Part shown: piece after piece, positions 23,116 to 32,466 of the stretch | Layout: every line of letters starts with the position of its first letter | How positions within the stretch are numbered: the stretch's first letter is position 1 | NCBI GenBank assembly: GCA_905213265.1 | Contig: CAJMHR010000005.1 | Coordinates: 3,453 to 67,452 of the forward strand | From: an uncultured Collinsella sp. | Lineage (GTDB): Bacteria > Actinomycetota > Coriobacteriia > Coriobacteriales > Coriobacteriaceae | Direction: 5' to 3' | Length of the DNA: 64,000 nucleotides | Notes under the pieces: generated by a model | What the model saw: only the letters and a program-made list of their open reading frames with translations | Database searches by the model: none | Told to the model about the DNA's origin: nothing | Translations under genes and position numbers: made by a program

Positions 23116-24840
23116 TCACATCGTGCGGTACTGACCGATTGCGCGGTACTTTTCGTAGCGGAGGTTTGTGAGGGTCGCGTCGTCGAGCTGCCCAAGCGTA
23201 TCGAAGGCATCAAATGCCGAGGACATGACGGCACCGGCGATCTCCTCATGCGACAGGCCCCTATCGTCAACAATGCCGTCGATGATGCCGAGCGCCAACA
23301 GATCGGGGGCCGTGAGCTTAAGCGCCTCGGCGGCCTCATTCGCGCGCTCGGTATCCTTCCACAGGATCGACGCACAGGCCTCGGGGCTCACGACCGAATA
23401 GGCCGAGCTCGAGAGCATCAGGATGCGGTCGGCCACGGACAGCGCCAGCGCGCCACCAGAGCCGCCCTCGCCTGTCACCACCGAGACAATCGGCGTCTTA
23501 AGGCCGCTCATCTCCATGAGGTTCTGGGCAATCGCCTCACCCTGGCCGCGTTCCTCGGCACCGATGCCGCAAAACGCGCCCGAAGTATCGACCAGGCACA
23601 GAACCGGTCGACCAAACTTTTCGGCCTGGCGCATCAGGCGACGCGCTTTGCGGTAGCCCTCGGGATGTGCCATACCAAAGTTGCGACGCATGCGCTCTTT
23701 GGTCGTAGTGCCGCGCTCGATGGCGATGACCGTTACGGGGCGTCCATCTTTCCAGCCAATGCCAGCCACCACAGCGGCGTCGTCGCCAAAGTAGCGGTCG
23801 CCGTGCAGCTCCACAAATCCATCCAGGCCCAGCGAGATCATCTCGCCTGCCGTGGCGCGATCTGCCGAGCGGGTCTGCTTGACAATCTCGAGCGCGGTTT
23901 TTGGTGCGGCCGAGCGCTTGAACAAGTGTCCCAGCTTTTTGCCGCGGCGACCCGTATGCACGATCTCATGCGGTGCCCCCAGGCCGGGCGCGTGCCCTTC
24001 GTGCAGCGCCAGCAGCTCGCCTACCGTGAGCGCAATCTCGCCACGCGGAACAACGGCATCGCAAAAGCCGTGCTCCAGCAAAAACTCGGAGCGCTGGAAT
24101 CCCTTGGGCAGGCGCTTGTGCATGTTCTGCTCGATCACGCGCGGGCCGGCAAATGCCGTCAGGGCATCGGGCTCGGCCAGGATAATATCGCCCTCCATTG
24201 CAAAGCTCGCGGTTACGCCTCCGGTCGTGGGGTCAGTGAGCACCGTGATATACAGGCCGCCCGCCTCGCTATGGCGCCTAACCGCCGCAGAGATTTTGGC
24301 CATCTGCATGAGCGAGGTCACGCCCTCCTGCATGCGGGCGCCACCCGATACGGTAAAGCCAACGACCGGCAGTCCCAGCTCGGTCGCACGCTCAAATGTG
24401 CGGCAGATCTTCTCGCCCACCACGGAACCCATCGAGCCCATCATAAAGTTGGCGTCCATAAAGAAGAGCGCCGTATCGCAACCGCAGATTTTGCCCTTGC
24501 CGCACACAACGGCATCGCGCTCGCCCGAACGTTCGCTCACGCTCTTGAGCTTGTCGGCATAGCCGGGAAACGAAAGGAAGTCCTCCGGCGCCAGACTGGC
24601 ATCCCATTCCTCAAACGTGCCCTCGTCAATCGTCATGCGCATGCGGTCGCGCCCGCTCACGCGAAAGTGTTTGCCGCAACGAGGGCAGACCTCGAGGTTG
24701 TCGTGCAGGCGCGCCTCATCGATCACGCGGCGGCACTCCGGGCACTTGATAAACACGTGGCGCGCGGGAAACTCGGCGCACGACTCGGTCATCGGTCCCT
24801 CGAGAACGTTGACCGTCTTCGCTTTTCTATTCATCAGCAT
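23116..24840 (-). CDS. accDA: Acetyl-CoA carboxylase carboxyltransferase, AccD-AccA fusion
   Basis: A 574-residue natural fusion of both carboxyltransferase subunits, making malonyl-CoA with AccB and AccC. The N-terminal half is AccD: a four-Cys zinc finger (CPECRR...CPRCGKHF, residues 34-56), then GSMGSVVGEK and FTVSGGARMQEG. The C-terminal half (from about 310) is AccA: LKLT/ELHGDRYFGDDAAVVAG, and GEGGSGGALALSVADR. The usual AccD C-terminus and AccA N-terminal helix appear shortened at the join. The start overlaps the accC stop, so translation is coupled; ATG at 24834 is an alternative. Confidence 0.95.
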   Translation of the reverse strand: MLMNRKAKTVNVLEGPMTESCAEFPARHVFIKCPECRRVIDEARLHDNLEVCPRCGKHFRVSGRDRMRMTIDEGTFEEWDASLAPEDFLSFPGYADKLKSVSERSGERDAVVCGKGKICGCDTALFFMDANFMMGSMGSVVGEKICRTFERATELGLPVVGFTVSGGARMQEGVTSLMQMAKISAAVRRHSEAGGLYITVLTDPTTGGVTASFAMEGDIILAEPDALTAFAGPRVIEQNMHKRLPKGFQRSEFLLEHGFCDAVVPRGEIALTVGELLALHEGHAPGLGAPHEIVHTGRRGKKLGHLFKRSAAPKTALEIVKQTRSADRATAGEMISLGLDGFVELHGDRYFGDDAAVVAGIGWKDGRPVTVIAIERGTTTKERMRRNFGMAHPEGYRKARRLMRQAEKFGRPVLCLVDTSGAFCGIGAEERGQGEAIAQNLMEMSGLKTPIVSVVTGEGGSGGALALSVADRILMLSSSAYSVVSPEACASILWKDTERANEAAEALKLTAPDLLALGIIDGIVDDRGLSHEEIAGAVMSSAFDAFDTLGQLDDATLTNLRYEKYRAIGQYRTM

Positions 24841-26170
24841 AGAGATGCCCCATCAGATCGGTGTGATACATGCCCGACAAGAACTCGTCGTTTGCCAGCA
24901 CGTCGAGCTGAAGCTCGCTGTTTTCGCTCACGCCCTCAATCACGAGCTCGCCCAAGGCCGAGCGCATCTTGCGAATGGCACCGTCACGCGTGGGCGCACA
25001 CACGATGAGCTTGCCGAGCATGGAGTCGTAGTACGGCGGAACTCTCGCACCGGTAAACATGGCGGAATCCCAGCGCACGCGCGGACCGCCCGGCACACGC
25101 AACGCGGTGACCGTTCCGCATGACGGCAGAAAGTCTGGCGTTTCGGCATTGATGCGGCACTCCATGGCGTGGTTGTGGACCGGCATGTCCTCTTGCTCAA
25201 AGGGCAGAGGCTGGCCGGCTGCCACGCGCAGCTGCCACTTGACCAGGTCGGTATCGGTCACAAACTCCGTAACCGGATGCTCCACCTGCAAGCGCGTGTT
25301 CATTTCCATAAAGTAGAAATTGCCGTCGTCCGAATACAGGAACTCAATGGTACCGGCGCCCTCATAGCCAACGGCACGAGCCAGGTCGCGCGCGGCCTTG
25401 TGCATGCGCGCGCGAATATCATCGCGTCCGTCGAGGCACGGCGCGGGGCTCTCCTCGATCAGCTTTTGGTTGCGACGCTGCACCGAGCACTCGCGCTCGC
25501 CGAGCGAAAACACATGGCCCTGCTTATCGGCCATAATCTGTACCTCAACGTGATGCGCCGGCGCGACGAACTTCTCCATGTAGCACTCGCCGTCGCCAAA
25601 AACGGCCTCGCCCTCGGCGCGTGCTTCAATAAAGGCCTTTGCCGCATCTTCCACGCGCTCGACCTTACGAATACCGCGACCGCCGCCGCCCGCACGCGCC
25701 TTAATAAGCACGGGGCAGCCAATGCGCTCAGCCTCGGCCGTTGCCTCCTCGGGACTTTTGAGCAAATCGCAGCCCGGCACGATGGGCACGCCCGCCGCGG
25801 CAGCCGTTCGACGTGCGGCGTCCTTGTCGCCCATGCTGTCGATCACCTTGGCCGAAGGACCAACAAACGCCAGGCCATACTTGTCGCAGTCGCGCACGAA
25901 GCTCGCCTTCTCGGAGAAAAAGCCATAGCCGGGATGAATTGCCTTAGCTCCCGACTTTACGGCACAGGTGAGCACAGCATCGTCGTTGAGGTAGCTCTCG
26001 GCAAGACGCGGACCGCCGATGCAATACGCCTCGTCGGCAAGCTGCACGTGCAGCGCGTCCGCATCGGCCGTGGAATAAACGGCGACGGTCTTGATGCCCA
26101 TATCGCGGCACGCGCGGATAACACGGACCGCGACTTCGCCGCGGTTGGCGATGAGCACTTTGTCGAACAT
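24827..26170 (-). CDS. accC: Biotin carboxylase (acetyl-CoA carboxylase)
   Basis: 447 residues, the usual length. MFDKVLIANRGEVAVRVIRA opens the biotin carboxylase N-domain; the ATP-grasp lid shows KARAGGGGRGIRKV near 160, and the active site has EMNTRLQVEHPVTE near 288. It carboxylates biotin on AccB using ATP and bicarbonate. Start 26170 is the family start and lies 10 bases after fabZ; a 73-residue in-frame extension is not conserved. Confidence 0.97.
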   Translation of the reverse strand: MFDKVLIANRGEVAVRVIRACRDMGIKTVAVYSTADADALHVQLADEAYCIGGPRLAESYLNDDAVLTCAVKSGAKAIHPGYGFFSEKASFVRDCDKYGLAFVGPSAKVIDSMGDKDAARRTAAAAGVPIVPGCDLLKSPEEATAEAERIGCPVLIKARAGGGGRGIRKVERVEDAAKAFIEARAEGEAVFGDGECYMEKFVAPAHHVEVQIMADKQGHVFSLGERECSVQRRNQKLIEESPAPCLDGRDDIRARMHKAARDLARAVGYEGAGTIEFLYSDDGNFYFMEMNTRLQVEHPVTEFVTDTDLVKWQLRVAAGQPLPFEQEDMPVHNHAMECRINAETPDFLPSCGTVTALRVPGGPRVRWDSAMFTGARVPPYYDSMLGKLIVCAPTRDGAIRKMRSALGELVIEGVSENSELQLDVLANDEFLSGMYHTDLMGHLYADE

Positions 26171-26180
26171 GAAGCCTTCC

Positions 26181-26603
26181 TTAACTTTCGTGCATGAGTG
26201 CAAAAGACATATCGGCGCGGCAGCAAACCTCACCGTTGACGCTCGCAGTACCCGTCGCAAAGCGGAACGGCCCGCGCGCACGCGTGATGGTGCACACCAG
26301 ATCAACCGTGTCGCCCGGGCGCACCGGACGCTTAAAGCGCACCTTGTCCAGACTCGTGTAGAACGGCGTCGCGCCGCGCGCCTCCTCATCGCCCATCAGC
26401 AGCACGCAACAGTTTTGGGCGAGCATCTCGCACTGAATCACGCCGGGGACCACCGGGTTTCCCGGAAAATGCCCCTGCAAAAAGTACTCGTCGCCCGTGA
26501 TCGTGATCTTGCCGTGGGCCTCGTCGCCCACCAGCTCGGCCTCGTCGAGCAAAAGCATCGGTTCGCGATGCGGCAACAGTTCCTTAAGCTCTTCTTTGTT
26601 CAT
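26181..26603 (-). CDS. fabZ: 3-hydroxyacyl-ACP dehydratase FabZ
   Basis: 140 residues of hot-dog fold. The active-site motif HFPGNPVVPGVIQCEMLAQ is near residues 46-64 (His and Glu catalytic), and LLPHREPMLLLDEA is at the start. It dehydrates beta-hydroxyacyl-ACP in the elongation cycle. ATG at 26603 is preferred because AGGTGA lies five bases upstream; a GTG three codons earlier is possible. It is placed between accB and accC. Confidence 0.96.
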   Translation of the reverse strand: MNKEELKELLPHREPMLLLDEAELVGDEAHGKITITGDEYFLQGHFPGNPVVPGVIQCEMLAQNCCVLLMGDEEARGATPFYTSLDKVRFKRPVRPGDTVDLVCTITRARGPFRFATGTASVNGEVCCRADMSFALMHES

Positions 26604-26612
26604 GGATATCAC

Positions 26613-27086
26613 CTATCCGATCCTCATGAGGCAGCTGCCAAACTCCACGAGGTCGCCGTCGGCCACGCAGATCTCGAGCACCTCGCCGTCTGCCTCTGCC
26701 GTTACCTCGTTGAGAACCTTCATGGCCTCGATGATGCAGAGCGTCTCGCCGGCCTTGACCTTGGAGCCCACGTGCACAAACGGCTCGTCGCCCGGCGCCG
26801 GGGCAGCATAGAAAACGCCGACCATGGGAGCGGTCACCTCGGTGCCCTTGGGCTCCGGTGCGGCGGCAGGTGTCTGCGCGGCGGGCTCCGGTGCGGCAGG
26901 CGCGACTGTGGGAGCTGCAACTGGAGCGGCCATAGCGCTCGGCATGGGCATGGGCACGGCAACCGGCTGTGCGGCGCTCGCGCGCTCGAGTTCGACCGCG
27001 GTGCCATCGGGCTCCTCAACGCGTACGCGCGTGAGGCCGCGGTCCTCCATAACATCGGCTATCTCGGCAAGTCTTTTGGAATCCAT
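26613..27086 (-). CDS. accB: Biotin carboxyl carrier protein of acetyl-CoA carboxylase
   Basis: 157 residues: an N-terminal helical region, an Ala/Pro-rich linker (about 35-80), then the biotinyl domain. The biotinylation site is EAMKVLNEV, with Lys near residue 122. BirA, encoded divergently at the head of this operon, would attach biotin. AGGAG lies eight bases before the ATG; it follows fabF by three bases. Confidence 0.96.
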   Translation of the reverse strand: MDSKRLAEIADVMEDRGLTRVRVEEPDGTAVELERASAAQPVAVPMPMPSAMAAPVAAPTVAPAAPEPAAQTPAAAPEPKGTEVTAPMVGVFYAAPAPGDEPFVHVGSKVKAGETLCIIEAMKVLNEVTAEADGEVLEICVADGDLVEFGSCLMRIG

Positions 27087-27089
27087 GCT

Positions 27090-28337
27090 CTAGCTCCTCG
27101 TATATCTACGCAGCGCGATGGCGGCGTTGTGTCCGCCAAAGCCCAGGTTGGTCGAAAGCGCCCAGGTAAGGTCGGCGCGAACCGCGCGATTGGGCGTGTA
27201 GTCAAGATCGCAGGCGGGATCGGGCGTGTGGTAGTTAATGGTCGGCGGCACCACGCCCTGCTCGAGCGCCATGGCGCAGGCCATGACCTCGATGGCACCC
27301 GTGGCACCGATCATGTGGCCGGTCATCGACTTAGTCGACGAGACGTGCGCGGCGCGCGCCGCGTCCTCGCCGAGCGCACGCTTAATGCCCGCCGTCTCGG
27401 ACGAATCGTTGAGCTTGGTCGATGTGCCGTGGGCATTGATGTAGAGGCCTTCGGACGGTTTGACGCCGCCCTCGGCCACGGCCTGCGAAATCGCGCGGGC
27501 AATGCCGGTCGCCTCGGGATCAGGGCTCGTGATGTGATAGGCATCATCGGTGTTGCCGTAGCCCACGACCTCGGCATAAATGTGCGCACCGCGCGCCTGC
27601 GCATGTTCCATGCTCTCGAGCACGAGCACGCAGGCGCCCTCGCCCATCACAAAGCCGTCGCGGTCTGCATCGAACGGACGGCAGGCCGTCGCGGGATCGG
27701 GGTTGGTGGTCAATGCGCGGCAGGACGTAAAGCCCGCAACGGCATCGGGGATAATTGCAGCCTCGGCGCCGCCCGCGAGGATCGCGTCGGCATAGCCATG
27801 CTTGATGGCGCGGAACGCCTCGCCCACCGCATGGGCCGAGGTGGCGCACGCGGTCACCACGGGCAGGGTCGGGCCCTTTGCCTTGTGGCGGATTGCGATA
27901 TTGCCCGATGCCATGTTGGGGATCATCATCGCGATCATATAGGGCGATGCGCGGCGGGGCCCACGGTCGGCAATCGTATGGACGTTGTCGACGAGTGTCT
28001 GCATGCCGCCCACACCCGAGCCCACGTAGACGCCCAGGCGCTCGCGATCGACGGCGCCTTCGACATCAAAGCCTGCATCGTGCATGGCCTCGTCCGAAGC
28101 CGCCAGTGCAAACTGAACGCAGGGGTCCAGGTGCTTGGCGTCACGCTTGCCAAAGTACTCGTTGCCGTCAAAGCCCTTGACCTCGGCCGCCACCTTGACG
28201 GCAAATGCATCGGTATCGAAGTGCGTAATCGGGCCGATGCCGCACGTGCCAGCGCACATTGCCGCCCAGGTGGCAAGCGCGGTGTTGCCGAGCGGCGATA
28301 CGGCACCTATGCCGGTGATTGCAACTCTCTGTTCCAT
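27090..28337 (-). CDS. fabF: Beta-ketoacyl-ACP synthase II
   Basis: 415 residues. Catalytic Cys in TACATSAHAVGEAF near 165, His in INAHGTSTKLND near 305, His in KSMTGHMIGATG near 340, and the C-terminal NLGFGGHNAAIAL. It condenses malonyl-ACP with acyl-ACP during elongation. No separate FabB is present in the window. The start is ATG 28337 or the adjacent ATG 28340; GGAG favours the first. Confidence 0.97.
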   Translation of the reverse strand: MEQRVAITGIGAVSPLGNTALATWAAMCAGTCGIGPITHFDTDAFAVKVAAEVKGFDGNEYFGKRDAKHLDPCVQFALAASDEAMHDAGFDVEGAVDRERLGVYVGSGVGGMQTLVDNVHTIADRGPRRASPYMIAMMIPNMASGNIAIRHKAKGPTLPVVTACATSAHAVGEAFRAIKHGYADAILAGGAEAAIIPDAVAGFTSCRALTTNPDPATACRPFDADRDGFVMGEGACVLVLESMEHAQARGAHIYAEVVGYGNTDDAYHITSPDPEATGIARAISQAVAEGGVKPSEGLYINAHGTSTKLNDSSETAGIKRALGEDAARAAHVSSTKSMTGHMIGATGAIEVMACAMALEQGVVPPTINYHTPDPACDLDYTPNRAVRADLTWALSTNLGFGGHNAAIALRRYTRS

Positions 28338-28376
28338 CATGGTCTCCTCATCCAAGCCGTTCTTCGGCCCTGATTT

Positions 28377-29150
28377 CTACATCGCCATTCCGCCGTCAAC
28401 GCGTACAACCTCGCCCGTAATGTAGGAAGCCGCATCGCTCGCCAAAAAGCGCACCACGCCGGCCACCTCTTCGGGCTGCGCCATACGCTTAAGGGGAATC
28501 TGCTCCTCGGTTACCGTACGCACCTTCTCCGAGAGCTTTGCCGTCATATCTGTCTCGACAAACCCGGGGGCGACCGCGTTCACTCGTACACCGCGGGGCG
28601 CAAGCTCGCGCGCCACCGCCTTGGTCAGGCCGATCACGCCCGCCTTGGAGGCAGCGTAGTTGGCCTGCCCGGCATTGCCCATCAGGCCCACAACCGAGCT
28701 CATGTTGACAACGCAGCCGCCGCGCTGGCGCATAAAGGTCTTGGTGAGCGCGCGCGTCGTATTGAACGTTCCTTTAAGGTTGACATCGAGCACGCGATCG
28801 AAGGCGTCATCGCCCATGCGCATGAGCAGGCCATCGCGGGTGATGCCAGCGTTGTTGACGAGCGCCCAAATGGAGCCAAAGTCGTTGAGGACCGCTTCCA
28901 CGCACGCGTTGACGGCAGCGGGGTCGGCCACGTCACATTGATATGAGCGCGCCGTGGCGCCAGCCGCCGCGCAGGCGTCGCACGTCTCGCGCGCCGCATC
29001 GACGCTGCCGGCATAGACGACGGCGATATCGTAGCCATCCTCCGCCAGACCGATAGCGCAGGCGCGGCCGATACCCCGCGAGCCGCCCGTGACCAGTGCC
29101 ACGCGACGTGAGTCGTTGCGCTCGAGCGCGCCGTTGTTCAAGTTGCCCAT
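28377..29150 (-). CDS. fabG: 3-oxoacyl-ACP reductase FabG
   Basis: 257-residue short-chain dehydrogenase. NADP-binding TGGSRGIGRA is near 21-30, and catalytic Ser, Tyr and Lys in NMSSVVGLMGNAGQANYAAS-K near 150-170. NNAG and DLF-type features (LVNNAGITRDGL) are present. It reduces 3-ketoacyl-ACP. AAAGGAA precedes the ATG. Confidence 0.96.
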   Translation of the reverse strand: MGNLNNGALERNDSRRVALVTGGSRGIGRACAIGLAEDGYDIAVVYAGSVDAARETCDACAAAGATARSYQCDVADPAAVNACVEAVLNDFGSIWALVNNAGITRDGLLMRMGDDAFDRVLDVNLKGTFNTTRALTKTFMRQRGGCVVNMSSVVGLMGNAGQANYAASKAGVIGLTKAVARELAPRGVRVNAVAPGFVETDMTAKLSEKVRTVTEEQIPLKRMAQPEEVAGVVRFLASDAASYITGEVVRVDGGMAM

Positions 29151-29180
29151 GTCATTCCTTTCGGGTTACAGCCCTGTGGA

Positions 29181-30107
29181 CTATGCGAGCTCGTCGGCAA
29201 TAGCTGCGACCTGCTCGGCCGTCTCGCACGAATACACACGAACGTCGCTCAACGTACGCTTGACCAGGCCGGACAGCGTTTTGCCGGGGCCGACCTCGAT
29301 AAATGTGTCGATGCCTTGATCCTGCAAAGCATGCAGCGTATCGACCCAGCGCACGGCATGGCTCACCTGGTTGGCCAAGACATCCGATGCCGCTCGCGGG
29401 TCCGCCGGATAGGGCGCCGCCGTCATGTTTGCCAAAACAGGAATGAGCAACGGGGACGGCGCGTGACCGGCCTCAATATATGCGGCAAGGCCACAGGTCG
29501 CCTCGGCCATATAGGGGCTATGAAATGCACCCGACACCGCGACCTTCATGGCGCGGCCGCCAGCCTCTTTTACTAGGACGTCGAGGGTCTGCAGCGCATC
29601 GGGCGCTCCGGCCACAACCGTCTGCTGGGGACTGTTGTAGTTGACCGGCCAGCAGTCCTCGCCGGCCTGCGCAGCCAGGTTCTCGACTTGCGCAGCATCA
29701 AGTTTGATGACGGCGCGCATGCCGCCGGGGTGACGCTCGGCCGCCGTGGCCATCAATGCCGCGCGCTCACACACGAGCTCAAAACCCGCTCGCGTATCGA
29801 ATGCCCCCGCAAAGGTGAGTGCAGCGACCTCGCCCAGCGAGAATCCCGCACAGGCGGCAGGCACCACGCCGCGCTCGCGCAGGGCGACGGCGACAGCCAA
29901 GTCGTGCACGAACACGCAAGGCTGCGTGTTCTCGGTCTGCGAGAGCTCCTCCTTGGAGGCGCTCCGGCACTGCTCACTGGTCCCCGGGCGCACCTCATCG
30001 GCAATGGCGAACACCTCGGCGGCCACCGGCGATGTCTCGATCAAGTCGACGCCCATCGCGGGGTGCTGGGCACCCTGGCCGGCAAACAAAAACGCTACGC
30101 CACCCAT
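29181..30107 (-). CDS. fabD: Malonyl-CoA:ACP transacylase
   Basis: 308 residues. FLFAGQGAQHPAMG at the N-terminus, nucleophile elbow AGFSLGEVAAL near 95, and catalytic His in SGAFHSPYM near 200; EVGPGKTLSGL at the C-terminus. It loads malonyl onto AcpP. ATG 30107 overlaps the fabK 3' end by 13 bases and has AAGGG at good spacing; GTG 30113 is an alternative. Confidence 0.95.
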   Translation of the reverse strand: MGGVAFLFAGQGAQHPAMGVDLIETSPVAAEVFAIADEVRPGTSEQCRSASKEELSQTENTQPCVFVHDLAVAVALRERGVVPAACAGFSLGEVAALTFAGAFDTRAGFELVCERAALMATAAERHPGGMRAVIKLDAAQVENLAAQAGEDCWPVNYNSPQQTVVAGAPDALQTLDVLVKEAGGRAMKVAVSGAFHSPYMAEATCGLAAYIEAGHAPSPLLIPVLANMTAAPYPADPRAASDVLANQVSHAVRWVDTLHALQDQGIDTFIEVGPGKTLSGLVKRTLSDVRVYSCETAEQVAAIADELA

Positions 30108-31039
30108 GCGCACGCACCCTTCAGGACGTGCTCGGCGCCATCGACCAGGTCGTCAACGATTTCGCGTGCGCTCTGACGCTCGTTGACCATGCCGGCAATC
30201 TGTCCACACAAAAACGAACCCTCTTCGTAGTTGCCGTCCTTGGCGGCCTTACGCAGCGCACCGGTTCCCATAGCACCTAGCTCCTCGGCACTCGCGCCGG
30301 AACCCTCGCTCTTGGCATAGGCGTTGGTGAAGGGGCTCTTGAGGGCGCGCACCGGATGTCCCGTCGAGCGACCGGTCGCACGCGTCGAAGTGTCGTTGGC
30401 CTTCAGGACCATCTCCTTGTACTGCTCCGAGACGGTACACTCATCGGCAACGAGAAAACGCGTGCCCACTTGGACGCCAGCGGCGCCAAGCATAAAGGCG
30501 GCCGCCACCCCGCGGCCATCCGCGATACCGCCGGCGGCCACAACGGGAATGTCGACCGCATCGACGACCTGCGGCACCAGTGCCATCGTCGAGGTCTCGC
30601 CAATATGGCCGCCCGATTCGGTACCCTCGGCAACAACCGCCGTGGCTCCACGACGTGCCACGAGGCGCGCCAGCGCCACCGAGGCAACGACCGGGATGAC
30701 CTTGATGCCCGCCTCGTTCCACGCCTTCATGTACTTGGCGGGATTGCCGGCGCCCGTCACGACGACCGGCACTCGCTCGTCAATCACGACCTGTGCAACC
30801 TCGTCGGCAAACGGGCTCATGAGCATGACGTTCACGCCAAAGGGCTTATCCGTCTTGGCGCGCAGCTCATGAATCTGGTCGCGAAGCCAGTTGGCGTCGG
30901 CGTTCATGGCCGCGATGATGCCTAAGCCACCCGCCTCGGACACTGCGGACGCCAGCGAGGCATCGGCAATCCAGGCCATACCGCCCTGGAACACGGGCTT
31001 TTCGATGCCGAGCAGATCGCAGAGAGGAGTCTTGAGCAT
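30095..31039 (-). CDS. fabK: Enoyl-ACP reductase II (FabK type)
   Basis: 314-residue FMN-dependent enzyme of the FabK / nitronate monooxygenase fold: PVFQGGMAWIADASLASAVS, VVVTGAGNPAKYM, EGTESGGHIGETSTMALVPQ and PVVAAGGIADGRG. It reduces trans-2-enoyl-ACP in the last step of each cycle. Its place between acpP and fabD makes the FabK assignment firm, and no FabI is seen. FabK enzymes are triclosan-insensitive as a class. Confidence 0.95.
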   Translation of the reverse strand: MLKTPLCDLLGIEKPVFQGGMAWIADASLASAVSEAGGLGIIAAMNADANWLRDQIHELRAKTDKPFGVNVMLMSPFADEVAQVVIDERVPVVVTGAGNPAKYMKAWNEAGIKVIPVVASVALARLVARRGATAVVAEGTESGGHIGETSTMALVPQVVDAVDIPVVAAGGIADGRGVAAAFMLGAAGVQVGTRFLVADECTVSEQYKEMVLKANDTSTRATGRSTGHPVRALKSPFTNAYAKSEGSGASAEELGAMGTGALRKAAKDGNYEEGSFLCGQIAGMVNERQSAREIVDDLVDGAEHVLKGACAWVA

Positions 31040-31041
31040 CT

Positions 31042-31278
31042 CTACTTCTCCAATGCCGCCTCGACCGTATCGGCGAACTCGCCGACCGTCTTGGGGTTCT
31101 CCTCGGTATCGAGCTGGATGCCAAACTCGTCCTCGACGGCAACGAGGATCTCGACGGTGCCCAGGCTGTCGAGGCCAATCTCCTCGAGCGTGGACTCGGG
31201 CTTCATCTCGACGTCGTCAAGGCCAGCGGTCTCGCGGATAACGTCGCAAACGCGCTCGAAGGTCTTCTGATCTGCCAT
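31042..31278 (-). CDS. acpP: Acyl carrier protein
   Basis: 78-residue acidic four-helix protein. The phosphopantetheine Ser lies in IGLDSLGTVEILVAVEDEF (DSL motif near 38-40). It carries the growing acyl chain. Start 31278 has AAAGGAG upstream; 13 earlier in-frame residues are basic and unlike ACP. It lies two bases before fabK. Confidence 0.96.
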   Translation of the reverse strand: MADQKTFERVCDVIRETAGLDDVEMKPESTLEEIGLDSLGTVEILVAVEDEFGIQLDTEENPKTVGEFADTVEAALEK

Positions 31279-31330
31279 GGTAGTTCTCCTTTGTTTGTGC
31301 CCTAGGGGCGTTTTCATTTCCTATGTGCGA

Positions 31331-32290
31331 CTACTTCCAACGAAGCAGATAGCCACCTATATCCAGACCGGCGCCAAATCCAACCAAGGCGATGGTGTCG
31401 CCTGTGTGAAGTGCACCGGCGTTTGCCAGCCGGTCGAGGGCAAGCGGAATGCATGCGCTCGAAATGTTGCCGGTCTCGCGCAACGTGCGAACCACGCGCT
31501 CGTCCGGCACGCCCAGGCGCTTGACCGCCTGGCTCAGGATTCGTTCGTTAGCCTGATGGAATACAAAATGATCGATGTCTTCGACCAAAATGCCCGCATC
31601 GATCGCAAGCTTATGGACCGTGTCGCAGATGGCGTTGACGCCGAACTTGAACACGCGGCGGCCATTCATGGACAGCACGCTCGCGCTATCTGCGGAGGCC
31701 TTAAACGGCGACGTACCGACCAGACCGGGAACGCGCAACGTCTCGACGTCGGGCGCCGTCGAAAGCTCAACAGCAAGGGGGTTGTCTCCCCCAGCCTCAA
31801 TCACTGCGGCGCCTGCCCCATCGCCAAAGAGCACGCAGGTGGCACGGTCGGTCCAGTCGAGCGCGCGCGTCATCTGCTCGGCAGCAACGACAAGCACGCG
31901 CTCGGCGCGACCGCGGGCGATATAGCCCTCGGCGACATCGAGCGCAAATACGAAGCCGGCACAAGCCGCCGAGACATCGAAGGCAGGGCACGTCGCGCCT
32001 AGTCGCTCAGCAACGGCACACGCCTCAGCGGGAACAAGGTGGTCACCCGTCGTCGTCGAACAGACGATCAGATCCAGCTGGCTCGCGTCGATTCCGGACA
32101 CCTGGAGTGCCCGCTCACTCGCCGCTACGGCAAGGTCGTCAAGTGACTCGGTGGTGCAGACGTGGCGGCTCTTGATACCCGTGCGGGTAAAAATCCACTC
32201 ATCCGAGGTATCGAGGAACTCAGACAGCTCGTCATTGGAAACACTGCGTTCAGGAAGCGCCGAGCCTGTTCCAAGAATCGTGAAACCCAT
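31331..32290 (-). CDS. fabH: Beta-ketoacyl-ACP synthase III
   Basis: 319 residues. Catalytic Cys in DVSAACAGFVFAL near 113, His in HFVFHQANERIL near 246, and Asn in ETGNISSACIPLAL near 276. It starts fatty-acid synthesis by condensing an acyl-CoA primer with malonyl-ACP. It is the first gene of the operon; AAAGGAGG precedes the chosen ATG. Upstream DNA contains two copies of a candidate operator. Confidence 0.97.
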   Translation of the reverse strand: MGFTILGTGSALPERSVSNDELSEFLDTSDEWIFTRTGIKSRHVCTTESLDDLAVAASERALQVSGIDASQLDLIVCSTTTGDHLVPAEACAVAERLGATCPAFDVSAACAGFVFALDVAEGYIARGRAERVLVVAAEQMTRALDWTDRATCVLFGDGAGAAVIEAGGDNPLAVELSTAPDVETLRVPGLVGTSPFKASADSASVLSMNGRRVFKFGVNAICDTVHKLAIDAGILVEDIDHFVFHQANERILSQAVKRLGVPDERVVRTLRETGNISSACIPLALDRLANAGALHTGDTIALVGFGAGLDIGGYLLRWK

Positions 32291-32306
32291 CACTAACCTC
32301 CTTTGA

Positions 32307-32373
32307 GTTGTTGACGTGTTTACATCGACCAAGAGAGGATAACGCATTTCAGTCTTTGTTGACGTGTTAACAT
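32307..32373. promoter_or_regulatory. Direct-repeat operator between fabH and birA
   Basis: TTGTTGACGTGTTTACAT (32308-32325) and TTGTTGACGTGTTAACAT (32356-32373) differ at one base and start 48 bases apart. The second contains the palindrome TGTTAACA. TTGACG in either could also serve as a -35 on the plus strand for birA. They are good candidates for a fatty-acid regulator's sites; no FabT or FapR gene is visible in the window. Confidence 0.6.
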
Positions 32374-32466
32374 TAAATTGTCCAAATGCGACAAAGGCTT
32401 CACATTGTGTCTATCTCTCGACACCATTGCGTCATTCACTTATTCAATAAGGAGGTAGCAGCCGCT

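Noticed and set aside
23076..23375. 100-residue N-terminal extension of the EIIC
   Set aside because: It overlaps accDA in another frame, and AAAGG before ATG 23075 gives the normal EIIC start.
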